Source: JAGVPT01 sp049578505 (GTDB taxonomy: Bacteria > Bacteroidota > Ignavibacteria > UBA10030 > UBA8401). From it: a stretch of DNA of 64,000 bases. A program made the position numbers and the translations under genes. Shown here in pieces: positions 25,994 through 35,009 of the stretch. The notes under the pieces are model-generated. The model saw only the letters and a program-made list of their open reading frames with translations, searched no databases and was not told the origin of the DNA. The stretch is from contig JBAUMC010000090.1 in assembly GCA_049578505.1 (NCBI GenBank), positions 1-64,000 of the forward strand. Direction: 5' to 3'. Numbering within the stretch: the stretch's first letter is position 1; the number at the start of each line of letters is the position of its first letter.

Positions 25994-27850
25994 TCACGCA
26001 TTGAACTGCAAATCGCATAGCCGCTTATATAGGCCATTCTTCTGTTTCAACAATTCGACGTGCTTCCCTTCCTGAACAATAACCCCCTTCTCCAGCACAA
26101 CAATTCTGTCGGCATTTCGAATGGTAGACAAACGATGCGCAATAACGAGGGATGTGCGGTTTTGCATCAGTCGTTCTATCGCTTCCTGAACGAGCACTTC
26201 GCTCTCCGAGTCGAGGGCAGAGGTTGCTTCATCAAAAATCATGATAGGGGGATTCTTCAGCAGCGCGCGCGCGATCGAAATTCGCTGCCGTTGTCCGCCC
26301 GAAAGCTTCGTGCCGCGGTCGCCGATGATAGATTCAAGCCCTTGGGGCATCTCCTCGATAAAACTGAGCGCATTGGCAGCCCGTGCCGCTTCGCGAATCT
26401 TGTTTTCCGGGAAGCCGGTCAATCCATATGCGATGTTATTACGTACGGTATCATTGAAGAGGATCGTTTCCTGCGTCACAATGCCGATCTGACCTCTCAG
26501 CGATTGCAGCGCAAATTGCCGAATGTCGACGCCGTCAAAGGTGATCACCCCGTCGACCGGGTCGTAAAAACGGGCGATAAGGTCAACAAGCGTTGTTTTG
26601 CCGCTTCCGCTGGGACCGACAATTGCAACAACCTCACCTTTTTTGATTTGCAGATTTATGCCGCTGAGAATTTCCATTTTCGCGGACTTACCGTTGTCGT
26701 TGTTCGAATAAAGAAAAGATACATTCCTGAACTCGATGCTCTTCTTTAACGGGGACAACTGGATTGCATCCGGACGATTCTGGATTGCAGGTTTTGTGTC
26801 GAGAATTTCAAAGATGCGCCTGCCGGCTGCAGCAAATTCCTGCAGTCTGTTGGTAACGCTGCTCAGTTCTTTTATCGGCGGCATCACCTGAAATATTGCA
26901 AAGAGGAACCCCAGAAATTCGGCGGCTTTCATCTCGCCGGTGACAAGCACCTGCCTTCCTCCGTACCAGATAATGGCAACGCCGGCCACAATCGAGAGAA
27001 ACTCCGTCACCGGCGCGGCAAGATTTCTGACGCGAGTCATTGTGAGCATGGTACGAAAATAACTCTTCGTCTCCTTTCGGAATTTTTTATCTTCAAAATC
27101 TTCCATGGCAAATGCTTTGACGACCTTTACGTTCGAAATCGTTTCCTGAAGTACGGAGGTAATGTCCGCCATTTTCTCCTGCATAACGCCGCTTTCTTTG
27201 TACAGCCTGACACCGATTGAGCTGATAATGAAAAGCGAAAATGGTAAGACGACGAACGAGAGCAGTGTGAGTTGCCAGCTCAGGGTGAAGGCAATGGCAA
27301 GAAACACAATGACAAGGAGAGGTTCGCGAATGAGCGTGACAAAACTTGCTGAGACGCCGCCGTTGACGACGTTGACATCATTTGTAATCCGGGAAATAAG
27401 ATTTCCCGTCCTCTCATTCGTGAAATAACTTAACGATAGATTGTGGAGATGGCGATACAACTCGTTCCGGATGTCCATCATCAGCCCTTGCTCAACATAC
27501 GCCATCAAATACGATTGAACGTAACCGAATGAATTCTTAAGGAGAAATACGATAAGGATGACAACACAGATCTTAAACAACGACTCGGTCTTCGATCCGG
27601 TGAAAATAAGTGATTTGATGAGATTCTCGAGCTTCTGTTTCCCGCCCGTAACTTCATTTGGAACTGCGCTGTTGCCGGGCGGACTCTGTACCTGGGATGA
27701 CGATTGGTCAAACAGTGTTTCCACCAACGGGATAGAGAGGTAGATCGACGCACCGCTGAAGACAGAATAGAATACAGTACAGACGATGGAGAGAGCAAGC
27801 CTCCTCCAATACGGGCGAAGATATCGCAAAATTCGAATGAAGATTTTCAT
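25994..27850 (-). CDS. MsbA-like ABC transporter, permease-ATPase fusion
   Basis: This 618-residue half-transporter has six transmembrane helices (about 1-330) and a C-terminal ATPase domain. Walker A is GPSGSGKTTLVDLI, the ABC signature LSGGQRQRISIARALL, and Walker B IMIFDEATSALDSESE; the D-loop and H-switch (IAHRLSTIRNADRIVVL) are intact. The EAA-like loop contains ITNDVNVVNGGVSASF. Such homodimers flip lipid A-core or other lipid-linked glycans. Position between glycosyltransferases supports a lipid/glycan substrate. Only one base separates it from the GT2 gene upstream. Confidence 0.88.
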   Translation of the reverse strand: MKIFIRILRYLRPYWRRLALSIVCTVFYSVFSGASIYLSIPLVETLFDQSSSQVQSPPGNSAVPNEVTGGKQKLENLIKSLIFTGSKTESLFKICVVILIVFLLKNSFGYVQSYLMAYVEQGLMMDIRNELYRHLHNLSLSYFTNERTGNLISRITNDVNVVNGGVSASFVTLIREPLLVIVFLAIAFTLSWQLTLLSFVVLPFSLFIISSIGVRLYKESGVMQEKMADITSVLQETISNVKVVKAFAMEDFEDKKFRKETKSYFRTMLTMTRVRNLAAPVTEFLSIVAGVAIIWYGGRQVLVTGEMKAAEFLGFLFAIFQVMPPIKELSSVTNRLQEFAAAGRRIFEILDTKPAIQNRPDAIQLSPLKKSIEFRNVSFLYSNNDNGKSAKMEILSGINLQIKKGEVVAIVGPSGSGKTTLVDLIARFYDPVDGVITFDGVDIRQFALQSLRGQIGIVTQETILFNDTVRNNIAYGLTGFPENKIREAARAANALSFIEEMPQGLESIIGDRGTKLSGGQRQRISIARALLKNPPIMIFDEATSALDSESEVLVQEAIERLMQNRTSLVIAHRLSTIRNADRIVVLEKGVIVQEGKHVELLKQKNGLYKRLCDLQFNA

Positions 27851-27851
27851 A

Positions 27852-28670
27852 TCACGGCAACCGCTTTATGGAATTCAACGCTTCGCTTGTCACGGGAGGC
27901 AACTCTTGGCTACGCTGCGCCGCCATTTGATACTCCCATACTTTCGCGAACAAAAGAAATTTGTAGAAAGAAGAATATACGGCGAGCAACAGCCCCCTAA
28001 AACCGTCCCTGAACCCTGTTAATACAAAAAACATCCTCACAAATACTGAGATTGGATTGATGATAAAATTATACCACCGAACGCGGCTTTGTTGTTTCTC
28101 TTTCAGCCGGTTCATCACGTCGAGCGATGTATAATCGTTTAATTTGCCAAGATATTGGGCAAGGGAATAATACGTATAATGGTTCAGAGGATTTCGTAAT
28201 CTTCCTACCGTGCCTTGTACCTCAACCCCTTCGTGGACAGGCCTTTGTGGAATAAATGCTTTTGATTTTAAAAACAACCGAAGCTGGTAGCCCGGATACC
28301 ACCCGCCGTATTTCATCCACTGTCCGAGAAAGAAACTCTTGCGCGCAATTTCATACCCGCTGATTTCCGAGTCCGTTGAGATTACGGTCTTGATTTCGCG
28401 GTGCAATTCCGGCGGAGCTTCTTCGTCCGCATCCATCAACAGCACCCATGTATGAGACGCCATCGACAACGCAAACTGCTTTTGCAGTGCATAGCCTTCC
28501 CATTTCTTTTGCACAACTTTCGCATTCAATCTTCTGCAAATTTCGACTGTCCGGTCATCGCTGAAGGCATCGACGACGATAAGTTCATCTACCCATTGGA
28601 GACTGAGCAGGCAGCGCTCGATGTTCTTCTCTTCGTTGAACGTAACAATGACCGCCGAAATTTTTTGCAT
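27852..28670 (-). CDS. Family 2 glycosyltransferase (WaaE-like), second paralogue
   Basis: This 272-residue enzyme parallels the one at 24013-24762: ISAVIVTFNEEKNIERCLLS, LIVVDAFSDDRTVEICRRL, VLLMDADEEAPPELHREIK, GQWMKYGGWYPGYQLRLF and PVHEGVEVQG. The N-terminal two thirds form the GT-A fold; about 195-240 is hydrophobic. The two paralogues differ enough that different acceptor or donor sugars are likely. It is seven bases downstream of leuS and one base upstream of the MsbA-like gene. Confidence 0.85.
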   Translation of the reverse strand: MQKISAVIVTFNEEKNIERCLLSLQWVDELIVVDAFSDDRTVEICRRLNAKVVQKKWEGYALQKQFALSMASHTWVLLMDADEEAPPELHREIKTVISTDSEISGYEIARKSFFLGQWMKYGGWYPGYQLRLFLKSKAFIPQRPVHEGVEVQGTVGRLRNPLNHYTYYSLAQYLGKLNDYTSLDVMNRLKEKQQSRVRWYNFIINPISVFVRMFFVLTGFRDGFRGLLLAVYSSFYKFLLFAKVWEYQMAAQRSQELPPVTSEALNSIKRLP

Positions 28671-28677
28671 GGGCTGT

Positions 28678-31248
28678 CTACCGGACGACGATATTCACGA
28701 GCTTGTTCTTGACGATGATTTCTTTCACGACTTTCTTACCGTCGAGGTGCTGCTTTACGTTTTGCTCGGCGTAGGCCAATTGTTTCAGGGCTGATTCATC
28801 CAAGTCAACTGGAACATTGCTTTTTGCACGGATTTTTCCGTTCACCTGAAAAACGACCTCAACAGTTTTCTGCTGCATTTTCGATTCATCGAATGTCGGC
28901 CACGGTGCCCATGCTAACGATGACTTATGTCCGAGCTTTTCCCACAGTTCTTCCGATAAATGCGGCGCAAAGGGAGCAAGCAAGAGGACAAACGGCTCAA
29001 GGATTTGCCGCGGACGAAAATCAGTCTTCGTTAATTCATTGACAAGAATCATCATTTGCGAAATTGCCGTATTGAACCGGAGCGCCTCGATATCCTCCCC
29101 AACTTTTTTTACCGCCGAGTGAAAAAGGCGTTCAAGGTCTTGCGAGACCTCGAGCACTTTCACTTCAGGATCAAGATTTCCATCCTCCCCAACGTACAAG
29201 CGCCACACCCGGTTGAGAAATCGATAAACGCCTTCAACGCCGCGAGTGCTCCATGGCTTCATCTCTTCAAGCGGTCCCATGAACATTTCAAACAACCGCA
29301 TAGCATCAGCCCCATACTCTTTCACTACCTCGTCCGGGTTTACAACATTTCCCCGAGACTTCGACATCTTCCTTGAATCCTCGCCGAGAATAATTCCCTG
29401 ATGGCGGAGTTTTGTGAAGGGTTCCTTTGTGCTGACATGGCCGAGATCGTTCAACACCTTATGCCAGAAGCGCGCATACATCAAGTGCAAAACCGTGTGT
29501 TCTGATCCGCCGATGTACAGGTCAATTGGCATCCATTTCCTTTCGAGTGCGGAAGAGCAGAATTGCTTTTCATTTTTGGGGTCGATAAACCGAAGATAAT
29601 ACCAGCATGAGCCTGCCCATTGGGGCATCGTATTCGTTTCCCTTCGCCCCTTCATTCCGGTCTCGGCATCAACAACGTTGACCCATTCATGGGCGAGAGC
29701 AAGGGGGGATTCGGTGGTTCCGCTCGGCTGAAATTTTTTCAACTCTGGAAGAAGCAACGGAAGTTCGTCTTCGCGGAGCGGCTTCATTGTTCCATCTTCA
29801 AGATGAATAATCGGAATCGGTTCGCCCCAATAACGCTGGCGGGCGAAGAGCCAATCGCGCAACTTATAGTTGACCTTCCGTTCCCCGATTCGTTCGGCCT
29901 CGAGCCATCCGATAATTTTGTCTTTTGCTGACTCAACGGTTAACCCATCGAGGAATCCGCTGTTGATTGCGGGGCCGTCTTCTGTATACGCTTTACCATC
30001 GAACGCCGCAGGCGGTTGCACTGTGCGAATGATTGGAAGGCCAAACTTCTCGGCGAATTCCCAGTCTCTTTCATCTTGTCCGGGAACAGCCATAATCGCT
30101 CCGGTGCCGTATCCGGTCAAAACATAATCGGCAATCCAAACTGGGATTTCTTTCTTTGTAGCCGGGTTAATGACGAAGCTGCCGGTAAATACGCCCGTCT
30201 TCTCAGTTTCAATACCACGTTCAAGGTCGCTTTTCAGGCTAGCCTGCGTACGGTATCCCTCGACCGCATTTCTATGCTCTACAGTCGTTATCTTTTCGAC
30301 AAGGTAATGTTCAGGGGCGAGGACCATGTATGTTGCGCCAAAAATTGTGTCCGGCCTGGTCGTAAAAATTTTAACGCACTCATCCTTCCATCGTAGCGGA
30401 AAATTAATTTCGGCTCCTTCAGACTTGCCTATCCAATTCCTTTGTTGTTCCAATGTCGAAATAGGCCAATCAAGCTCCTTCCCATCTTCAAGGAGCCGCT
30501 CGGCGTATGCAGTAATCCTCATCATCCATTGACGCATCGGACGGCGTTCAACCGAATAGCCCTTGTCGGTCCATTCGGCGACCTCCTCATTCGCAAGTAC
30601 CGTTCCAAGTGCTTCGCACCAATTCACCGGAATTTCGGCGATGTAGGCAAGGCGGAATTGTCCGATGAAATCGTGTTTCTCTTTCTTGCTCTTGCGCTTC
30701 CATTCATCGGCAGTAAAATGCTCGTCAACGTGCAAATCCTTCGTCCCCTGGCGAAGCAATTCATCTTCGAGCAATTGAATCGGCAGGGCCTTCCGAAGAC
30801 GGTCGTCAAACCACGAATTGTAGATTTGAATAAATATCCATTGGGTCCATTTATAGTATGTCGGATCGGTAGTATCTATTTCTCGCGACCAGTCGTAGCT
30901 CATGCCGAGCATTTTGATCTGTCGGCGGAATGTCGAGATATTCTGCTCGGTCGTGATACGGGGATGTATATTTGTTTGCATTGCATACCGCTCAGCTGGC
31001 AGCCCAAAGGCGTCCCATCCCATCGGATGCAATACATTAAACCCCTTCATTCTTTTGAACCGGCAAAGAATATCGGTCGCAGTATAACCCTCAGGATGCC
31101 CGACATGAAGTCCCGCACCAGAAGGATACGGATACATATCAAGGATGTAAGCTTTGGGCATTGAAGAAGAATTATCAGTCCGAAAGGTTTGATTCTCTTC
31201 CCAATATTTTTGCCATTTTGATTCTATTTCTAAAAAATTGTATTTCAT
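28678..31248 (-). CDS. leuS: Leucyl-tRNA synthetase
   Basis: This 856-residue class I synthetase charges tRNA-Leu. The HIGH-type motif is GAGLHVGHPEGYTATDI (about 43-59), the CP1 editing domain spans about 220-420 (with TTRPDTIFGATYMVLAPEH), and KMSKSRGN lies near residue 627. The C-terminal anticodon-binding and the LeuS-specific domain (VVFQVNGKIRAKSNVPVDL) are complete. GAGAGGG precedes the ATG. Downstream it runs into the glycan genes with a 7-bp gap. Confidence 0.98.
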   Translation of the reverse strand: MKYNFLEIESKWQKYWEENQTFRTDNSSSMPKAYILDMYPYPSGAGLHVGHPEGYTATDILCRFKRMKGFNVLHPMGWDAFGLPAERYAMQTNIHPRITTEQNISTFRRQIKMLGMSYDWSREIDTTDPTYYKWTQWIFIQIYNSWFDDRLRKALPIQLLEDELLRQGTKDLHVDEHFTADEWKRKSKKEKHDFIGQFRLAYIAEIPVNWCEALGTVLANEEVAEWTDKGYSVERRPMRQWMMRITAYAERLLEDGKELDWPISTLEQQRNWIGKSEGAEINFPLRWKDECVKIFTTRPDTIFGATYMVLAPEHYLVEKITTVEHRNAVEGYRTQASLKSDLERGIETEKTGVFTGSFVINPATKKEIPVWIADYVLTGYGTGAIMAVPGQDERDWEFAEKFGLPIIRTVQPPAAFDGKAYTEDGPAINSGFLDGLTVESAKDKIIGWLEAERIGERKVNYKLRDWLFARQRYWGEPIPIIHLEDGTMKPLREDELPLLLPELKKFQPSGTTESPLALAHEWVNVVDAETGMKGRRETNTMPQWAGSCWYYLRFIDPKNEKQFCSSALERKWMPIDLYIGGSEHTVLHLMYARFWHKVLNDLGHVSTKEPFTKLRHQGIILGEDSRKMSKSRGNVVNPDEVVKEYGADAMRLFEMFMGPLEEMKPWSTRGVEGVYRFLNRVWRLYVGEDGNLDPEVKVLEVSQDLERLFHSAVKKVGEDIEALRFNTAISQMMILVNELTKTDFRPRQILEPFVLLLAPFAPHLSEELWEKLGHKSSLAWAPWPTFDESKMQQKTVEVVFQVNGKIRAKSNVPVDLDESALKQLAYAEQNVKQHLDGKKVVKEIIVKNKLVNIVVR

Positions 31249-31330
31249 CCCTCTCTTTTACTTTCAATACGGTGAAGTTTACGGAGCACCGCTGTCAGGT
31301 GTTGGGAATTAGGATCTTCACTGTCCATTA

Positions 31331-31374
31331 TTCATTGCTAATTGTTGATTGTTCATTGTTGATTGTTGATTGTC
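31331..31374. repeat. ATTGTTGATTGTT short repeat, copy A (overlaps gene end)
   Basis: A tandem-like run of ATTGTTGATTG/TTCATTG units. Its ATTGTTGATTGTTCATTG 18-mer recurs at about 34984-35001. On the minus strand the stop codon of the recombinase gene (31353-31355) lies inside it. Confidence 0.8.
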
Positions 31375-32267
31375 TTTTTAATGTAGAGCATGGCCGTTCC
31401 TGCCGTTCCGATCCGAAATTTTGATTGTAATTCTTCCACCGTCGCACCATTTTGTGCCATTATCGTTGCGGCAGTATGCCGAAGAGAAAAGGCTGTGATA
31501 CGGCGAGCTTTTCCGCTCTTCAGACCGGCTTTTTCTAGATACATGTTGACACGCTGCCTTATTCCACGCGTTGTCATCCGCTTTCCCCGCGTCCGATTTC
31601 CAGCACTCATGATTAACGGTTCTTCATCGTGTGCGTCTTTTCTGAATGCGAGATAGCCCTGGAACGATTCCTTGACATCATTAGGAAGAATGATCGACGT
31701 CTCTTTTGTGGTTTTTCCTTTTCCCTGGACGTAAAAAACCATTGTTGAACTGACTATTTTCAAATCGCCGATATTTGCGCGGATCAATTCTATTTCCGAC
31801 AAACCGCATCCAACCATCGCTTTGATAATTGCAAAATCTCGAAATCCTCGCTCATCATTGCGATCGATCGACTGAAAAATCGTCTGTACATCTTGAGCCG
31901 AAATCGTCTCGCGAGAATGCTGCTGAGGCCGCTTATTCCCTTTCACTTCCTTGGCAGGGTTCCGATCGAGAACTTTAAGCTCGACCAAATAATCGCAGAG
32001 ACGTCTTAACGCCGTAAGATAGGTGGAGACCGAGACGGGCGACAGTCTGGCTTTCTTTGTCAAATATGTCTTATAACGCTCTACATCCGCTACGCGAAAC
32101 TGAAACTTTTGATCTACCGGAAACCAGCGGATGAATTCACGCAGCGAACGTTCATAAGTGCCGCGGGTTTCAGGCTTGCTCCTCCGCAACTCTTTGAGAA
32201 AGCCCTCATAATAACCGAGCAATCGCTGGTGAGAAATCCGGACAGAAGAAAATTGCGACGGTCTCAT
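31353..32267 (-). CDS. Tyrosine recombinase/integrase-like protein with degraded catalytic site
   Basis: This 304-residue protein has an N-terminal SAM-like core-binding domain (about 15-105) and a C-terminal catalytic domain of the tyrosine recombinase family. The beta-hairpin VQGKGKTTKE, SLRHTAATIMAQNGA and the Tyr of AMLYIKK are present. However, CGLSEIEL has Ser where Arg I (GLRxxE) is expected, TAFSLRH has Phe in place of the His of HxxR, and FRIGTAG has Ile in place of His/Trp III. Three of six catalytic positions are therefore lost. It may bind DNA without strand exchange, or use a divergent mechanism. It sits alone between leuS and proBA, with no visible mobile element. Confidence 0.8.
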   Translation of the reverse strand: MRPSQFSSVRISHQRLLGYYEGFLKELRRSKPETRGTYERSLREFIRWFPVDQKFQFRVADVERYKTYLTKKARLSPVSVSTYLTALRRLCDYLVELKVLDRNPAKEVKGNKRPQQHSRETISAQDVQTIFQSIDRNDERGFRDFAIIKAMVGCGLSEIELIRANIGDLKIVSSTMVFYVQGKGKTTKETSIILPNDVKESFQGYLAFRKDAHDEEPLIMSAGNRTRGKRMTTRGIRQRVNMYLEKAGLKSGKARRITAFSLRHTAATIMAQNGATVEELQSKFRIGTAGTAMLYIKKTINNQQ

Positions 32268-32356
32268 TCGTCTACAGCAGATTTTTTAGTGGGAAGATCG
32301 GCTCTTCTTTCTTCTCAATAACAGAAATTAACGAAAATTGAAGAGAGAAGCAATGA

Positions 32357-32480
32357 AAGGAGCGAGGCTCCGAAGGTACGTTTTGGAATATCGGTACTGA
32401 TTTCCATCCGACCTTTCGATTATAACAGCAGGAACTGTTGATAGACCGCTCCTTAGGAAATCCTAATGGTCCCCTTTTTT
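32357..32480 (+). promoter_or_regulatory. Candidate structured leader RNA of proBA with alternative pairings
   Basis: P1 AAGGAGCG (32357-32364) pairs with CGCTCCTT (32447-32454). It encloses P2 CGAAGGT/ACCTTTCG (32371-32377 with 32411-32418, one bulge) extended by TGGAA/TTCCA and ATC/GAT, and P3 AACAG/CTGTT (32424-32428 with 32435-32439), giving a three-way junction. GGAGC can alternatively pair locally with GCTCC (GGAGC-GAG-GCTCC, 32358-32370). The 3' side overlaps a TTAGG-AAAT-CCTAA hairpin and is followed by TCCCCTTTTTTG. Fold by eye only; no known riboswitch class recognised. Confidence 0.45.
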
Positions 32481-32523
32481 GAAATAGCCATTTTATTTCT
32501 TATCATTTATCATCGTGCATAGA

Positions 32524-33651
32524 ATGAAAGACATATTCTTTTCGGGGGATAAAATCGTCGTCAAGATCGGGACAAATCTACTGGCCGACAAAACCAAAGG
32601 GATTAACCACGAGAAGATCGATGATATCGCTAGAAGTGTATCCTCTTTGATTTCACTTGGGAAGAATGTAGCTATCGTAAGCTCGGGTGCCATCGGCGCC
32701 GGCCTAGTTCTCCTTGGGATGAAAGAGCGCCCGAAGGCAATTCCTGAAAAACAAGCTGCGGCTGCAATCGGTCAACCTATTCTCATGGAGGCATATGAAA
32801 ATGCATTCAGGAAATATCAACGCACTATTGGCCAAATTCTTTTAACGAAAGATGATTTCGTGAGCAGACCTCGATACGTCAACATCAAGAATACTTTTTC
32901 CGCGTTGTTTGAGAATGGTGTCATCCCGATCGTCAACGAAAATGATACCGTGGCCGTCGAAGAAATTAAGCTCGGCGATAACGATAACCTTTCCGCGCTC
33001 GTTGCCAATCTCATCGAAGCCGATTTATTGATAGTTCTTAGCGATGTCGACGGATTGTACACTGACGATCCTTCAAAAAACCCTAACGCTGAGCTGATAT
33101 CCGTCGTTGATAAGGTGACGACGCACATTGAAAAATTAGCAAGGAAACACAAAAGCGAATTGGGTACAGGAGGAATGATCACGAAGATTCGAGCGGCAAA
33201 ACAATGCGTCTCTGCGGGTATCGGAGTGATCATTGCAAATGGAAATCGCCCCAACATTCTGAATGATATTATTTCTGGTAATTTTCCTGGGACGTTTTTT
33301 TTGCCGGCACAAAACGGCATGAATGGACGGAAAAAGTGGATCGGGTTCGTATCTGACTCGAAAGGCGTTATTGTCGTCGATCCAGGCGCAAAAAATGCTT
33401 TGTTGGCGAAGCAAAAAAGCCTGCTTCCTTCAGGAGTTGTTGAAGTTCGGGGAGATTTTAAAATAGAAGACACAATTTCAGTGCTGGATACCGAGGGGAA
33501 TGAAATTGCTCGAGGTATTGCCGGATATTCGGCTTCAGACCTGGATAAAATCAAGGGGAAAAAGACGAGCGAGATTCAAAGGATTCTCAACCGAAAGAGC
33601 GGCGATGAGGTTATACACCGTGACAATCTTGTATTGATTGGGACAGAATAA
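32524..33651 (+). CDS. proB: Glutamate 5-kinase
   Basis: This 375-residue first enzyme of proline synthesis phosphorylates glutamate. The amino-acid kinase domain shows KIVVKIGTNLLADK, IVSSGAIGAGLVLLG, PIVNENDTVAVEEI, GDNDNLSALVANLIEADLLI and the GTGGMITKIRAAK loop. A C-terminal PUA domain starts near residue 275 (KGVIVVDPGAKNALL), as in longer ProB proteins that are feedback-inhibited by proline. An upstream in-frame GTG (32515) exists, but the ATG at 32524 fits the family start. Its stop overlaps the proA start by one base. Confidence 0.96.
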   Translation: MKDIFFSGDKIVVKIGTNLLADKTKGINHEKIDDIARSVSSLISLGKNVAIVSSGAIGAGLVLLGMKERPKAIPEKQAAAAIGQPILMEAYENAFRKYQRTIGQILLTKDDFVSRPRYVNIKNTFSALFENGVIPIVNENDTVAVEEIKLGDNDNLSALVANLIEADLLIVLSDVDGLYTDDPSKNPNAELISVVDKVTTHIEKLARKHKSELGTGGMITKIRAAKQCVSAGIGVIIANGNRPNILNDIISGNFPGTFFLPAQNGMNGRKKWIGFVSDSKGVIVVDPGAKNALLAKQKSLLPSGVVEVRGDFKIEDTISVLDTEGNEIARGIAGYSASDLDKIKGKKTSEIQRILNRKSGDEVIHRDNLVLIGTE

Positions 33652-34904
33652 TGTCTAGCCTGGACGTTACACAAAAAGCTCGGTCGGTAAAAGAGGCGAG
33701 CAGTGCGCTGTACAATTGCGCTTCGAAGAAAAAGAACGCTCTGCTAAACGCCATCATCGTACGACTACGTGGCCAACTCCCCTCGATCCTCGAAGCCAAT
33801 AAAAGAGACCTCAAAAATGCCAAAGCAATCAGACTGTCGGACGTGTTAACCGACAGGCTAACTTTGAATGAAAAAAGAATCGGACAGATGGTCGCTGGCG
33901 TGAGGGACATTATCAAATTAAGGGACCCCGTAGGCAATCTCGTTGAAAAAATAAAGAGACCAAACGGACTCAACATAGAAAAAATTAGAGTTCCTCTCGG
34001 CTCTGTAGGAATTATTTACGAATCGCGGCCGAACGTGACCATTGACGCAGCGGCACTTTGCTTAAAATCTGGCAACGCAGTGCTATTGCGCGGCGGTTCC
34101 GAAGCCATTCATACAAACAAAAAACTTGTTGACGTTATCAAGACAGCATTGCAAGATGTCCGCCTTCCTACAGGTTGCGTTGAGTTTATCGATACCGCCA
34201 ACAGAAGCGCAGTGATGGAAATGTTGAAGCAGGAAAAATATCTTGACGTGATTATCCCGCGTGGAAGCCAGCAGTTGATCAGTTTTATTCAGGCAAATTC
34301 CCTTGTACCGGTCATCGCCCATGGTGAAGGCAACTGTCACGTTTACGTGGACAACGCTGCAGACATCGCCATGGCGGAGGAAATTGTGTTCAATGCCAAA
34401 GTCCAAAGACCGTCGGTATGTAACGCCGCGGAAAAACTTTTGCTTCACAAAGATATAGCGACGAAGTTTCTCCCCCGTATCGCACGAAGGTTGAAGGATG
34501 CCGGGGTAGAAATCAGAGGCGACGAGAAAACACTCTCGCTCGTTGAAAACGCCGTACCGGTTAAGGATGCCGATTGGTATAAAGAATATCTCGATTTGAT
34601 CATCGCAGTAAAAATAGTAAAGAACCTTGATGAGGCCATCGCTCATATCAATCGGTACGGTTCGCATCATTCGGACGCCATTGTCACCGCCAACAAACAC
34701 CATGGTGAACGTTTTTTACATGAAATCGATTCGGCTGCGGTTTACGTGAATGCCTCGACGCGGTTTACCGATGGGTTTGAATTCGGTCTTGGCGCCGAAA
34801 TAGGGATAAGCACTCAAAAGCTCCACGCCCGCGGTCCAATGGGGCTTGTAGAACTCACAAGCATCAAGTACATCGTTCGCGGAAAAGGTCAGATTAGAAA
34901 ATAA
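33651..34904 (+). CDS. proA: Glutamate-5-semialdehyde dehydrogenase (gamma-glutamyl phosphate reductase)
   Basis: This 417-residue enzyme reduces gamma-glutamyl phosphate with NADPH; the product cyclises on the way to proline. The aldehyde-dehydrogenase-type fold is complete: PLGSVGIIYESRPNVTIDAA, LRGGSEAIHTNK, PRGSQQLISFIQANS, the catalytic Cys in VQRPSVCNAAEKLLLH, and DGFEFGLGAEIGISTQKLHA near the end. Translationally coupled to proB (TAATG). The third proline gene, proC, is not seen here. Confidence 0.97.
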   Translation: MSSLDVTQKARSVKEASSALYNCASKKKNALLNAIIVRLRGQLPSILEANKRDLKNAKAIRLSDVLTDRLTLNEKRIGQMVAGVRDIIKLRDPVGNLVEKIKRPNGLNIEKIRVPLGSVGIIYESRPNVTIDAAALCLKSGNAVLLRGGSEAIHTNKKLVDVIKTALQDVRLPTGCVEFIDTANRSAVMEMLKQEKYLDVIIPRGSQQLISFIQANSLVPVIAHGEGNCHVYVDNAADIAMAEEIVFNAKVQRPSVCNAAEKLLLHKDIATKFLPRIARRLKDAGVEIRGDEKTLSLVENAVPVKDADWYKEYLDLIIAVKIVKNLDEAIAHINRYGSHHSDAIVTANKHHGERFLHEIDSAAVYVNASTRFTDGFEFGLGAEIGISTQKLHARGPMGLVELTSIKYIVRGKGQIRK

Positions 34905-34980
34905 GAGGTAAATGAAGCAGCGCAGATTGACGAAGTTAGTTATGTTCTGAGTTGTTAGTCCTTAGCCCGTACTCCTTGTT

Positions 34981-35009
34981 TCATTGTTGATTGTTCATTG
35001 ATCATTGTT
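34981..35009. repeat. ATTGTTGATTGTT short repeat, copy B (overlaps gene end)
   Basis: TCATTGTTGATTG/TTCATTG shares an 18-mer with 31340-31357. On the minus strand the stop codon of the phosphatase gene (34995-34997) falls at the same place in the 18-mer as the stop of the recombinase does in copy A. Confidence 0.8.

Noticed and set aside
31353..32480. Integron platform: recombinase next to an attC-like folded element
   Set aside because: The recombinase lacks the extra integron-integrase helix and catalytic residues, and the folded region lacks the RYYYAAC/GTTRRRY core sites; no cassette array is seen.
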